In this document: in pieces, positions 31,817 through 44,885 of the stretch
How positions within the stretch are numbered: position 1 is the stretch's first letter
Layout of the letters: every line of letters begins with the position of its first letter
Source: Macrotrachela quadricornifera
Lineage: Eukaryota; Rotifera; Eurotatoria; Philodinida; Philodinidae
DNA length: 64,000 nt
Assembly: GCA_022393335.1 (NCBI GenBank)
Contig: JAJEKB010019994.1
Coordinates: forward strand, 310,571-374,570
Reading direction: 5' to 3'
Translations under genes and position numbers: made by a program
Notes under the pieces: generated by a model
Database searches by the model: none
The model's input: the letters and a program-made list of their open reading frames with translations, nothing else
What the model was told of the DNA's origin: nothing

Positions 31817-33234
31817 CAGAAATGGGCAGCTCCGACTCCGGAACGGCCGCTATGGAGCAAGCTCCGCTCTAGGAGTAGAGGTGAAGTGAGCGCTTTGTAA
31901 AACGCATCGAGGGGGAGCGGAGCTGGAGCTGGAGCGAAAATTTTCTGGCTGAGACGCAGTTCGAGCGACTCTTTTTTTCGGTCGTACTAAAAGCATCATT
32001 TCTCTTTCATGATTCTTTTAAACAATAATACATCAGTCAGGCAGAACAAAGCTCTACATCGACTATTCATCGCGGTCAATATGTTACTCTCTCATCCAAT
32101 GACTAGTCGTAGGACGTCAGACAAAGAGTCGCCGACTACTTATATAACGGCTAGTGCGTTTGATAAATTTCGTAGCTGTCATTGATCTGTGACACTGGAA
32201 TTGAAAATATAAAGATCTATATGAATGAGATGAGAAGCGCTGTTAAATAAAGAAAGAGCAGGGTAATAATGTTGATCTTATTACCATAACCGAATATTTC
32301 TTAGCCTTATCTGTATTCGTTCAAGATTGGAATTCCTCGTATATCTTTTACTTTCGCTCCAGCGGAATCAGTGTTTTCTTTCAGTGATTTGCTCATACGA
32401 TTTCATCGCAGCCGACTTCAGGAATACGGTCGCTATGCTGCCTCTACTGAAGTGCAATAGAAACTTGTCCTAGTTAACTTAGTCTGATTTTCCTACAGTA
32501 AATGAAATGGACGAAAACTCATTGCATATTCCATTCTTTTTGTCTACGTTATTGATGCACTATATGAAAAAGCGAGAGCTTCATTGGTCATTATGAAACT
32601 ATGTTGAGGAACACAGAACACTACTTTTCAAAAAAAAGTGAAAAACGATTTAGTAGTTGGAGCTGAGCTGGAGCCTAGCTTAAGCGCAAATTTTTTATTT
32701 ACGGCTGACCTGAATCGGAAATTTTTGCTTACAGCTGCGCTGGAATGAGCGGTTCACAGGAGTTTTCCTGTTTCGGGCGAAGTACAACCGAAGAGACTAA
32801 AAGATGCTTAGAGCTGGAGCTGAACTGGAATGAGCGCTTTGCAGGAATTTTCTGTTCAGGGAGGAGCCGAAGTGAAGCCAAAGTTAAGCGACTAAAAGAC
32901 GCTTGGAGCTGGAGCTCTGCTGAAGCGCAAATTTTTTCGTTACAGCTGAGCTGGAATGAGCGGTATGCAGGAGTTTTCTGTTTGGAGTGACGCCGCAGCA
33001 GAGCCGTAGCGAACCCGAATTGCAGCCGAAGGGAAGCCGAATGAGAGTCAAATCGAAGTCGAAGCGGAACCGAAGCGAAGACGGAGCGAAGTCGAAGGGA
33101 AGCCAAAGCGAAGCTGAATAGGAGTCAAATCGAAGGCGAAGCGGAGTCGAAGCGAAGTTGAAGCGAACCGACTAAAAGATGCTTAGAGCTGAAGCTGATG
33201 TGGACGGAGGAACGATCAGAAGTGTCCATTTCTG
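31817..33234. mobile_element. hAT-like non-autonomous element with GC-rich repeats, 1418 bp
   Basis: The left end CAGAAATGGGCA and the right end complement CAGAAATGGACA are flanked by ATTTATAC (31809-31816) and ATTTATAG (33235-33242), an 8-bp target duplication with one mismatch. The interior is much richer in G and C than the surroundings: GGAGCTGGAGC-type runs at 31920, diverged tandem copies of a block with AGCTGGAATGAGCGGT...CAGGAGTTTTC around 32640-32990, and a hexamer-like GAAGCN repeat at 33000-33170. Open frames here are repeat-derived. There is no transposase. Confidence 0.7.
33000..33175 (+). repeat. Degenerate (GAAGCN)n hexamer tract
   Basis: Runs such as GAAGCGGAACCGAAGCGAAG repeat for about 170 bp inside the hAT-like element. 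Confidence 0.7.
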
Positions 33235-33410
33235 ATTTATAGCATCAGATAATGCTGAGCAAGTTGTACTAGCTGGAAGAAGAACAAGAGTCTTGGAACA
33301 CGTTCGTATGCGAGTCGAACGCCGATTACGCCTGTGTTGTTTGAGTATGTTTCTGAGCAAATCGACGTCGCAAAAATTCTTGGAATGACGGTTTTCTGTA
33401 GGAGAAAAAC
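33235..33410 (+). repeat. Continuation of the interrupted 172-bp repeat
   Basis: ATTTATAGCATCAGATAATGCTGAGCAAGTTGTACTAGCTGGAAGAAGA matches the middle of a monomer. GTTTCTGAGCAAATCGACG and CTGTAGGAGAAAAAC match its later words. Confidence 0.6.
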
Positions 33411-34354
33411 ATTTTTCATTTTCCTTGCTTCAGAACATATAGAAAACGATATTACCATTCCTTGAAGATCATTGAATCCTAATTGAGGTATATAGAAGCA
33501 ATGTGAAAGCATGTTTTGTGGACGCGCCGGCTCTAAGAAGGGTTGAATCCGACTCCGACATACTATACATATTTCGTTTTGAGTTTGATGGATAAATGTC
33601 CAATAAATTAGTATTAACAAATAGTAGTCATTCAATAGTAGCTTCATGCATGTCTGATTATAAAGAATATACTAAACATCATTTATTCTGGTATAACTTT
33701 TGCCCCAATACTACCTGATCAGATTTTGTATGAATATAAGAATCAATTAAAAGCATAATTTCAGTTTTTAAGTTTTTATTTCTAAAAATATTGTTTTTGC
33801 AATCGTGAGTTTTTTCGACTTTTTTGGATGTTCTACTGATGGTTTGCTTTAAGAAAATAGACAATCTTTGCTGGTATATACGTTTATTGATATTAAATAA
33901 AAGATAACTACAAAAAACGAACGCTAACTATAAAAAAAAATGATATCTAACTAGTAAAAAGAAAGTCTAACTACAAAAAAAGAGATAGGGATAGATGAGT
34001 ATTGAAAAATGTTTTTGTTAATGGCGAATTGGGTCGGAAGGAAGTTGGAGGTGTTAGTAGATTGTTGGCCACTTTTCTCCCTAAAAGTAAAAGAAAAAGA
34101 AAAAATTGATTAACAAATACAATTTCATTTGAAAATAAAATATACTTATTCTTCTTTATTTTCGGTATTTGTTCATTTATTTTGTACAACCACTAGATAA
34201 ATAATACAAAAAGCCGCAGCAAAATAAAACGCGCACAAAAAATACGTACCCTTATAGAATTACCCATTTCTCACCTAACTCTAATCATCCGAGTAACTCC
34301 CAATCCCCACATACAAGAACAATAATAACTGAAAGGACTAAAACAGTCTAGCCA
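33411..34354. other. Intergenic between repeat arrays
   Basis: AT-rich. Several minus-strand frames of 60-136 codons have no motif and partly run into repeats. No gene is accepted. Confidence 0.3.
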
Positions 34355-37300
34355 GTAACTATGTTGCCTTCGTTTCAATCATCACACTCACATCGATGAT
34401 CACAGTTACACAAAAACTAAACTACTTTATAAGAGAATTCTCTTTGCATGTGACTGTAATCATCGATGAAAATGTGATACTTGAAAGAAAAGAGAGATCA
34501 TTACTGAAAGGTAATACCCAATTACTTCCAGTAATGATCTTTCTCTGCTTTCAAGCATCAGACTTTCTTCGATGATCACAGTCACATGAAAACTGAACCA
34601 TTTTATACATTGATTCTATTTCCATGTGAATCCGATTTTCGATGAAAGTGTAATCTCTGAAAGAAAACATATTTCCTTCCTGAAAGGAATCTAATGCTTT
34701 CTTCCACAAATTCTCTTTTTTTCCTTTCTAGTATTATTGTTTCATTGATGATCGCAGTCACATAAAAACTAAACCACTTCATACAATGATTCCATCTACA
34801 TGCGAGTGTGATCATCGATGAAAGTGTAATGCTTGAAAGGGAAGAAATATCATTAATGGAAGTAATTGCGTATTACCTTTCAGTAATGATCTCTCTTTCC
34901 TTTCACGCATCACACTATCATCAATGATGAGGGTCAAACGACAACTGAACCACTTTATAGAATGATTCTATTTGCATGTGGCTCTAATCATCGATGAAAC
35001 TGTGATGCTTCAAAGGAAAAACAGGTTATTGCTGGAAGATAAAACCCAACTAATTCCGGTAATGATCTTTATTTCATTTTAAACATCAGACTTTCCACGA
35101 TGATCACAATCACATGAAAACTGAACCACTTTATACATTGATTCTGTTTGCATGTGAATGCGATTGTCGATGAAAGTGTAATGTTTGAAAGAAGAAATAT
35201 ATTCTTAGTGGAAAGACTCAAATGATTTCTTTCACAAACCATCTTCCTCTCCCTTCAAGCATTATATATTCATCGTTGATCACGGTTGCACAGTAACAGA
35301 ACTACTTTATACAATGGTTCCTTTTGCACGTCACAATGTTCATCGAAGAAAGTGTGATACCTGGAGGAAAGGCAGAATCATTGCGGGAAGGACTTTGGTG
35401 GTTCTCTCCATTAAAGAGATTTCTTTCCTTTCAAGCATCACATTTTCATCGCTGGTTACAGTCACATGAAAACTGAACCACCTTATAAAAGGATTCGAAT
35501 AGTATATGATTGTGATAATCGATAAAAGCAAGATGCATGAAAGAAAACAAAGATAATTACGGTAAGGAATACAATGCTTCAATGCCTTAATAATGTCTCT
35601 CTCCTTTCATGTATCACATTTTCATCGATGATCACAGTGACATCCAAACTGAACCACCGTATAGAAATATTCTATTTTCACGTCAATGTAATCATCAATA
35701 AAAGCGTGATGCTCCACAGGAAACAAATATATATTCCCGAAAGGAATTAGACGAATCCTTCCAGTAATGATATTTCTTTCCTTTGGATCATCACATTTTC
35801 ATCGATGATGACAGTGAGATCGAAACCGAACCAGTTTATAAAATCCTTCAGTTTTCATGTGACTGTGATTGTCGATAAAAGTCTGACGCTTGCAAGGAAG
35901 GAAATACCATTACTGGAAGAAATTACCCAATTCCCTTCAGCAATGATATAATTTCCTCCTCAACCATCACACTTTCATCGATGATCACAATCACATGCAA
36001 ACAGAATTACTCGATATAGTAGTTCGGTTTCCATGTCACTGTGATCATCGATGAAAGTGTGATGCTTGAAACAAAACAAACATCACTACCGAAAGGAATC
36101 ACCCCATTCCTTCTCGGTATGATATTTGTTCATTCCACGCATTACGCTTTCACCGATAATCACAATGACACGGCAACTGAATCATTTTATAGAATGATTC
36201 TATTTACATGTGACTGTCATCATTAATGAAACCGTAATGCTTCATACCAAAAAGAACCATCATTACTGGTAGCAATTGGGTAATCCCTTCCAGCAATTAT
36301 ATTTCATTCCTTTCAGCATCAGACTTTCATCGATGATCAGAGTCACATGAAAAGTGAAGCACTTTATAAAATGATTCTATTTGCGTGTGACTACATTCAT
36401 CATAAAAAGTGTGATGCTTGAAAAGAACGAAATATCGCTACTGGAAGCAATGCAATGATTTCCGCTGCAAACCATAATTCTTTACTTTCAAGCAGCAGAC
36501 TTTCATCGATCATCACAGTCACACGAAAACTGAAAAAAAGTATAAAATGATATTATTTGCATGTGACTAGAATCAACGATGAAACTCTGATACTTGAAAG
36601 GAAAGAAATATCATTCTTGAAAAGCACCATTGGACTTCTTTCAGTGATAATCTTTCCTTCATTCCAAGCATCATAGTTTCATCGATCATCACAGTCACAT
36701 ACAAACAGAATCATTTTATAAAGTGGTTCAGTTTCCATCTGACCGTGTTCATTGATAAAAGTGTATTGCTTCAAAGGAAATAAATATGATTACTGGAAGG
36801 AATCACCCAATTACTTCCAGGCATGATACTTCTTCCCTTTCAACCATTACAGCTTTATCAATCATGACAGTCACACGGAAAGTGAATCTCCGTATTGAAT
36901 GATTCTATGTGCATGTGACTTTTATCATTCTGGAAAGTGTGACACTTGAACACAAAGAAATATCATTACCATTAGGAACCACCCACTTCCTGCCACTAAT
37001 GATCTTCCTTTTCTTGCAAGCATCACACTTTCAACGACGATTCTAATCACACACAAATAGAATCATTGGATACAGTAGTTCAGTTTTCATGCGACTCCGA
37101 TCAGCAAGAAAAGTGTGATTCGCGGAAGGAAAGAAATATCATAACTGGAAGGAGTAGCCGAAATTCCTCCAGTAATGGTCTTTCTTTCATTCAAAGTATC
37201 AAACGTTCATTGATGATGACACTCACATACAAACTGAACCACTTTATAAAATGATTCTAGTTGCATGTGACAGGCATCATTCTTCAAACCGTAACGCTGG

Positions 37301-40300
37301 CAACGGACGAAATATCATTACTGGAAACAGTCCGATGATTTTTTCCAGCAATGATATTTCTTTCGTTTCCACCGTCACCAACTCATTGATGATCTCGGTC
37401 ACATAAAAACTGAACCACTTTATAATATGATTCACTTTACATGTCACAGCCATGATCGAAGAAAGTGTCATGTTTGAAAGAAAAGCAACATCATTACTGG
37501 ACGGAATTCGATGATTCTTTTTAGTAAAGAGATTTCACACCTTTCAACATCACACTTTCATCGATGAGCAAAGTCACATGCGAATAGAATCGTTCTAAAA
37601 AATGGTTTACTTTCTATGTGACTACGATCATCGAAAAAAGTGTGATACTTAAAGGGAAATGAAATCTGTTTGCTGAAAGAAAGCCTCGCATTGTATCCAG
37701 AAATGATATTTCCTTGGTTTCACGGATCATACTCTCATCGATGACCCCAATCACATGAAAACTGAATCATTCAATATAATCATTTTGATTGTATGTGAAT
37801 GTGATCATCGATGTAAGCCTAATGCTGCAAACGAAAGAAATATCATTACTGGAAAGCATCCAATAACTCCTTCCGGTAATGATATATCGTTATTTCCAAG
37901 CGTCACACCCACATGGATGATCACAATGACATGAAAACTGAACCACTTTCCACAATGATTCTATTCGCATGTGACTGGGATGGTCCATGCGAGTGAAATG
38001 CTGCGGAGAAAAGGATGATTATTAGCGGACGGAATTCAGTGATTCCTTCCACTAGTGATCTGTGTTTCCCCTTTAGCATCTCACTTTCCTCAATTATCAC
38101 ACTCACATGAAAAGTGAACCCCTTTATACGATGATTCTATGTTCTAGTGACTGCGCTCATCAGCCAAAGCCTAATGTTTGAAGGGAAAGAATATGATTAT
38201 TGAAGCGGCTCATCCGCTTCCTTCCAGTAATGATATTTCTTTCGTTTCAAGCATCGCACTTTCATGGATCATCAGATTCACAGGAAAACTAAACCACTTT
38301 ATACAAGAGTTCCATTACCATTTGACTGTAGTTTTCAGTGAAAATCCGATCTTTCAAGGGAAAGAAAGATCATTACTGGAAGCAATTTTGTAATACCTTC
38401 CAGTAATGGTCTTTCTTAGCTTTCAAAGATCATCATTTCAGCGATGATCACAATCACATGCAAATAGAATTATTTTATAAGTTAGTTCTATTTTCATGTC
38501 AGAGTAATCATCCTTCAAAATATGATCCTTGAAAGAAAACAAATACCATTACTGGAGAGAAATACCCAATTTCATCCGGTAATGATATTTCTTTCCTCTC
38601 AAACATTACAATTTGATGGATATTCAGAGTCACATACAAAGAGAGTCGTTGTAGGCAATCGTTCATTTTTCATGTGACTGGTTATCGACAAAAATGTGAT
38701 ATGTGAAGAGAGAAAAATATCATTACTGAAAGAAATTCAATCATTCGTTGCAATAAAGACATTTCTTTCGTTGCAAGCATCATAGTTTGATGGATAGTCA
38801 AAGATACATGAAATCCGAACCAATTTATACGTTGCTTCTATTTCCATGCGACGCTCATGATCTATGAAAGTTCGATGCAAGAACGAAATTCTAGGTAATT
38901 ACCACAAGCAATCATCGGATTCCTTTCAGCAATCATCTTCCTTTCGTTCCAAACATCAGACTTTCCTGGATGCTCACAGCTGCATCAAAAGTGAGCCAGT
39001 TTTTACAATGATTCCGTTTGCATGTGACGGTGATCATCGATTAAAGTGTAATGCTTGAACTGAAAGAAGGATCATTACCGGAAAGTATTACCGAATCCCT
39101 TTCAATAATAATTTTTCTTTACTTTCAAGCAACAAGGTTACATCGTTGATCATAGTCACATTGAAATAGAATCATTCTATAGAGTGATTCATTTTTCGTC
39201 TGACTGCAAACATCGATGCGAGTGTGACACTTGAAAGGCATGAAATGTCATCACTGGATGCAATTACCCAATTTCTTCCTATAATGATCTTTCTTTTCTC
39301 TGAAACGTTACAGTTTCATCGATGATCACAGTCACATGAAAACTGAAGCACTATATACAATGATTCCATTACCATGTGACTGTCAGGAGCAATGAAAGTG
39401 TGATGCTAAAAAGGAAAGAAAGATCAATACTGGAAGGAGTCACTCTATTCCTTCCAAAAATGATCTTTCTTTCGTTTCAACCATCACACTCTCATACATA
39501 TTCACAGTTACATGGAAGGTAAATCATTGTATAAAGCGGTTCAATTTTCATGTGCCTGTAATGTTAAATTGGAGTGGGCAGCTTGAAAGAAAAGAAATGT
39601 CATTACTGGAAGTAATACAAGCATTCCTTTCACGAATGATGTCTCTTTCGTTTCAAAACATCACACTATTATCAATAATCAGAATCACACTTAAATGGAA
39701 TCATAATATAAAGTGCTTCCGCTTCCGTCTAACCGTGATCACCGATGAAAATGTGATGCTTGAAAAAAAAGACATATCATTACTGGAAGGAATCATTGGA
39801 CTGTTTTCAGGAACGATATTTCTTTCGTTTCCAGCTACGCCCTTCCATGCATGATCACAGTCACATGCGAATAGAAACATTTTTAAAAGTGGTTTCGTTT
39901 TAATGTAACTGTGAGAATGGGTGAAAGTGCGTTGCGTGAAAGGAAGAAAACATTATTAGTGGAAGGAATCAGGTGATGACTTCCGGTAATGATCTTTCTC
40001 TTCTTTCAAGCGTCATACTGTGATCAATGATCAGAGTTACACGAAAATGGAACCTGTGCAAACATTTATTCTATTTCCATGTGACGGTATTCATCGATGA
40101 AAGTGTAATGCGGCAAAAAAAAGGAATGTCACTACTGCAAGGAAAGATATGATTCCTTCCAGTAATTATCTTTCTTTTCTTCCCAGCATTACACTTTCAA
40201 CGATGATCAGAGTGAGATGGCAACTGAACCAGTTTATACAATGATTCTATTTCCATGTGACTCCGACCATCGATATAAGTGTGATGCGTGAACGCAGGGA

Positions 40301-43300
40301 AATATCATTACTGAAAGCAATCATTGGATTCCTTGCGGTAATGACCTTTCTTTTCTGTGGAGCATCACACTTACATTGATGATCTCAGCCACCTGAAAAC
40401 TGAACGAGTTTATAGAATGATTCTATTCGTATGCGACTTTGATCATCCATGAAACTGTGATGCTGGAAAAAAAAAAGAAATATCGTTCCTGGAAGGAATC
40501 ACGCAACTGCTTCTAGTAATCATCTTTGTTTCCTTTCAAGGGTCACACATACATCGCTGATCAAGGTCGCATAAAAACCGAACCACTTCATAAAATACTT
40601 CTAGTTACATGTGACTCTGCTCATGTTCAAAAGTGTGATGGTAGATCAAAAAGAAAGATTATTAGTGGAAGGAATTGGGTAATTCCTGACAGCAATGATG
40701 CCTGTTTTCTTTGAAGGATCACAACTGCGTTAATGATCAGCGTCACCTGAAAACTGAACCACTGTATACAATGATTCTTTTTCCATCTGACTGTGACCAT
40801 CAATGAAAATGTGATGCTTCAAAGAATAGAAATATCCTTACTGGAAGGAATCACATGTTTCCTTTAAGTAAGAGTGTGTGTTCGCTTTCGAAGATCACAC
40901 TTTCGCGGATGATAACAGTCAGATGGAAATAGAACAATTATATAAAATGGCTCAGTTTTGATGTGACTGAGATCATCAATGAAAATTTGATGCTTGCGAG
41001 CAAAGAAAGATCATTACTAGACGGAATCAGCCAATTGCTTTCAATAATCATCTTTCTTTCCTTTCAAGCATCACCCATTCATCAACAATCAGAGTTATAT
41101 GAAAACTGAACAACTTGATGTAATGATTCTATTTGTATATGACTGTGATCATCGATGAAAGTGAAGTGGATGGAAGGAAAGAAAGATCAATACTAGAAGG
41201 AATCGCATGTTTCCTTCCAGTAACGATCTGTGTTTGCTTCCAAACATTACACTTTCATCGATGATGGCAGTCACACGGAAATAGAATCATTGCATGAAGT
41301 GGTTCAGCTTATATGTGACTGATATCATCGATGAAAATTTGATGCTTGACGGGAGAAAAAGATCATTACTGGACGGAATGGTGCAGTGCCTTCCAATAAT
41401 GATCTTTTTTCCTTTCAAAGATCACACTTTCATGGATGATCAGAATTATATGAATACTGAACCACTCTATAGAATGATTCTATTTGTATGTGACTGTGAT
41501 CATCAATGGAATTGTGGTGCCGGAAAGGAAAGAAATATCGTTGCTGGAAGCGATCCAATGATTGTTTCCAGCAATAATATTTCATTCCTTTCAAGGTTGA
41601 CACTTTCATCGACGATCAAGGCCACATGAAAAGTGAACCGCTTTATAGAATGATTCTATTTGCAGGTGACTGTGATCATCGATAAAAAAGTGATGCCTGA
41701 AATGGAGGAAGGATCATTACTGGAAGGTGTTTAATGATTTCTTCCAGCAATGAGTTTTCTTTACTTTCAAGCATGATACTTTTATCGATGATCGTAGTCA
41801 TATGGAAATAGAAATATTGTATGAGATAATTCAGTTTTAATGAGACTGCGATGATCTTTGAAAATGTGATTGTGGAAAGGAAAGAAAGGTCGTTAGTGAA
41901 AGACATTGGATAATACCTTTTAGTAATGATATTTGTTAGGTTTCAAGGATCACACTTGTATCAAGGATCAGAGTGACCTGAAAACTGAATCATTTTATAC
42001 GATGATTTTGTTTGCTTGTGAGTGTGATCATCGATGAAATTGAGGAGCTTAAAAGGGAAGATAGATCATAATTGTTAATAATCATATGTTTCCTTTCGGT
42101 AGGGATCTGCGTTTGCTGTCAAAGATCACACTTTCGTCGATGATGACAGTCACATAGAAACAGAATCATTGTATACAGTGTTTCAGTTTTGATGTGACTG
42201 AGATCTTCAAGGAAAGTTTGATGGTTCGNNNNNNNNNNGGAAAGTTTGATGGTTCGTAGAAAAGAAAGATCATTACTGGACAGAAAGATCCAATTCCTTC
42301 CAATAATCATCTTTTTTCCCTTTCAAGCATCACACTTTCATGGATGATCAGAGTTATATGAAAACTAAACCACTTCATACAATGATACTATTTGCATGTG
42401 AGTGTGGTCATCGATGAAAGTTAGGTAGATGAAAGGAAAGAAAAATCACATTTGGAAGGAATCACATGTTTCCTTCCAGTAAACATTTTTATTTGCTTTC
42501 AAACATCACACTTTCGTCGATGATGACAGTCACATGGAAATAGAATCATTGTATACAGTAGTTTAGTTTTCATATAACTCTGATTGTCGATGAAAATTTG
42601 ATGCTTAAGAGGGAGGAAAGATCGTTACTGGACGGAATCATATGTTTCCTTCCAGTAAAAATTTGTATTTGCTTTCAAACATCACACTTTCGTCGATGAT
42701 GACAGTCGCATGGAAATAGAATCATTGTATATAGTGGTTCAGTTTTCATATAACTCTGATCGTCGATGAAAGCGTGATGCTTGAGAGGAAAGAGAGATCA
42801 TTACTGGACAGAATGGGCGAATTCGTTCCAATAATCATCTTTTTTTCCTTTCAAGCATCACACTTTCATCGAAGATCGGAGTTATATGAAAACTAAACCA
42901 CTGTATACAATGATTCTATTTGCTTGTGAATGTGTTCGTCGATGAAATTGTGGTGCTTAAAAGGGAAGAAAGATTATAATTGGAAGGAATCATATGTTTC
43001 CTTCCAGTAAAATTTCGTATTTGCTTTCAAACATCACACTTTCGTCGATGATGACAGTCACATGGAAATAGAATTATTGTATTAAGTGGTTCAGCTTTCA
43101 TGTGACTGATATCATCGATAATAATTTGATGCTTTAAAAGAGAAAAAAGTCATTACTGTACGGAATGACCCAATTCCTTACAATAATCAGGTTTTTTTCT
43201 TTTCAAGCATCACACTTTCATGGGTGATCAGAGTTATATGTATAGTGAACCACTATATACAGTGATTCTATTTGTATGTGACGGAGATTTGTCAAAAAAG

Positions 43301-43530
43301 TGTGATACTTGGAAAGAAAGCAAAATCATTTCTGGAAGGAACTTCATGATTTTTCGCAGTAATGATCTTCGTTTTTTTTGAACTATCACTTTTTTTATCG
43401 ATCACCACAGTCGCATGGAAAGTGAACAACTTTATGGTATTATTCTTTTTGCATGTGTCCGTAATTATCGATAAAAATGTAATACTTGAAAGTAAAGTGA
43501 TACCAGTGTGGAAGGAATCACCCAGTGGTT
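34355..43530. repeat. 176-bp palindromic satellite, ~52 tandem copies
   Basis: The repeat period, measured from successive GTGATGCTTG-type words at 36061, 36236, 36413, 36589 and 36765, is 175-177 bp. Each unit holds two palindromes. One has arms CATCGATGATCACAGTCACATG / CATGTGACTGTGATCATCGATG around a CTGAACCACTTTATACAATGATTCTAT centre. The other has arms AAAGTGTGATGCTTGAAAGG / CCTTTCAAGCATCACACTTT, with GATCATTACTGGAAGGAAT and ATTCCTTCCAGTAATGATC inside. Copies diverge at many positions but keep the period throughout. No ORF in the array is credible. Confidence 0.92.
42229..42238. other. 10-N scaffold join inside the satellite
   Basis: Ten N flanked on both sides by the identical 18-mer GGAAAGTTTGATGGTTCG, which points to an unresolved contig overlap rather than missing DNA. 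Confidence 0.95.
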
Positions 43531-43532
43531 TT

Positions 43533-43853
43533 CTATGGTCGTGTGTCGGCGGAATGAAGGGTGAGAGCTCTTTGGATGAAGATTATCGGATGGTAAATGT
43601 ATAGTTGTTTGAAGGTCTTCAAGTATTTTACGTGCGTTGTTTGGTGGTCATACGACGTATGTGATAAGGAAAATACGTAAGTTTGGTAGTGTACAGGTTT
43701 GGTAAGCTTGTAGTTGTGAAATTGACGTGATATAAATTCCCGGTTCTCTTGAGAATCAGCGTTCTGGTCACCTAAGTAGTAGCTGTTGACCATTGCAAAT
43801 TGTATCAGGAGAAGGATAGTAGCGAGTAAGATGATTATGATTTTGTTCTGCAT
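43533..43853 (-). CDS. Small putative secreted peptide
   Basis: A 106-codon frame. The first ~24 residues (IIIILLATILLLIQFAMVNS) form a clear signal peptide with a likely cleavage after NS. The mature part begins YYLGDQNADSQENREFISRQ. The C-terminal third ends next to the satellite and may be non-coding read-through or a replaced terminus. No family is recognised. The signal peptide is the only real support. Confidence 0.4.
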   Translation of the reverse strand: MQNKIIIILLATILLLIQFAMVNSYYLGDQNADSQENREFISRQFHNYKLTKPVHYQTYVFSLSHTSYDHQTTHVKYLKTFKQLYIYHPIIFIQRALTLHSADTRP

Positions 43854-43930
43854 ATTTTCCTGTGCAGTGTGGAAGTGTTTGGTATATTGATGTGAAGTAA
43901 ATTGTGAAGACTGCAGAAGTTTTTTTGTGT

Positions 43931-44880
43931 TATTTATACATTGGAAAAGGAGAAAAGTGTAGATGCTTTATGCTCGAGCTGTTTTGGGGAAGCCCGAAGT
44001 CACTGATGTGTGTCGTGAGTTTACTCATTTCGTTTATGGTGGGAACGATGAATGATTTTTTTTTCAAAAGGTAAAGAAAAAATGAATGTAGCAAATGCAT
44101 TTTGTATTGATGCGAAGGATAGAAAGAAGCGATGAAATGGTTGACTGAATCGTAAACAAGCTGCAAACTGAAAACTTGAGAATAATTTACGGCGCAGTTC
44201 GATGGGTGTAAATAATATAGTAAAAGGGAGCAGCATTTGGCACGAAGTTTGGAAAGAACTTTTTGAAAAAAATAAGTGTGTGAAGCTTTAAAAAGTCCTG
44301 AAGCGCTTTGCTCTCGAAACGTGGTTTTTTGTGCTTTTTTAGTAGTAGGTAACAGATTTAGATCAAGAAGGAATTGATTATATCTCAAGTTGGCTGATGG
44401 AAGCACACAGGGCTCTAAATGGTAGTAATGGTTAAAGTGAAAGGAAAGTTATTCATACAAAAGAAACGGGTGAGGCTAGGGCTACACTGAAAAAAGAATT
44501 CGGAGAATGATCAACCTTTGCACTAAAGAAAATATTCCATGAACCCTGAAAGAATTGATACACATGTCCTATTCTGTTCAAGGCTTTATGGACGCAAGGC
44601 TTTATAGTAGTGAAAGTATATGAAAATAAAAATGGTATATCACGCGTGTTTAAGTGTTTATTATTCAACATCTTCAAGAAAAGAGCTTATTATTTTACCC
44701 AAAAGGGTGGATTATTCTAGATTTTCAATAGCAGGGTAGAATTTTATGCACCAAGGGTGTTTCATTTTACGTTGTCTACAAAAGGTGTTTTTTATTTTAC
44801 ATCTAAGAATAGATTTTTCGAGAAGTCCATTAAAACGATAGAATAGTCAGCGATTTTATCAAATGAATCTATTATTTTTC
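43931..44880. other. Intergenic, low-confidence frames only
   Basis: A 158-codon minus-strand frame (43930-44406) and a 74-codon one (44453-44677) show no motif. At about 44690-44800 short words like ATTTTAC and AAAAGGGTG recur irregularly. Confidence 0.3.
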
Positions 44881-44885
44881 GTCTA

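Noticed and set aside
32729..33106. 125-codon minus-strand frame and the opposite 81-codon frame
   Set aside because: Both are translations of GC-rich tandem repeats inside the hAT-like element, with low-complexity composition.
34355..43530. CRISPR-like array
   Set aside because: Repeats are 176 bp, palindromic and diverged, with no unique spacers and no cas genes, in a eukaryotic context; it is a satellite.
43930..44406. 158-codon minus-strand frame
   Set aside because: No motif, signal or splice context; the composition fits a chance frame.
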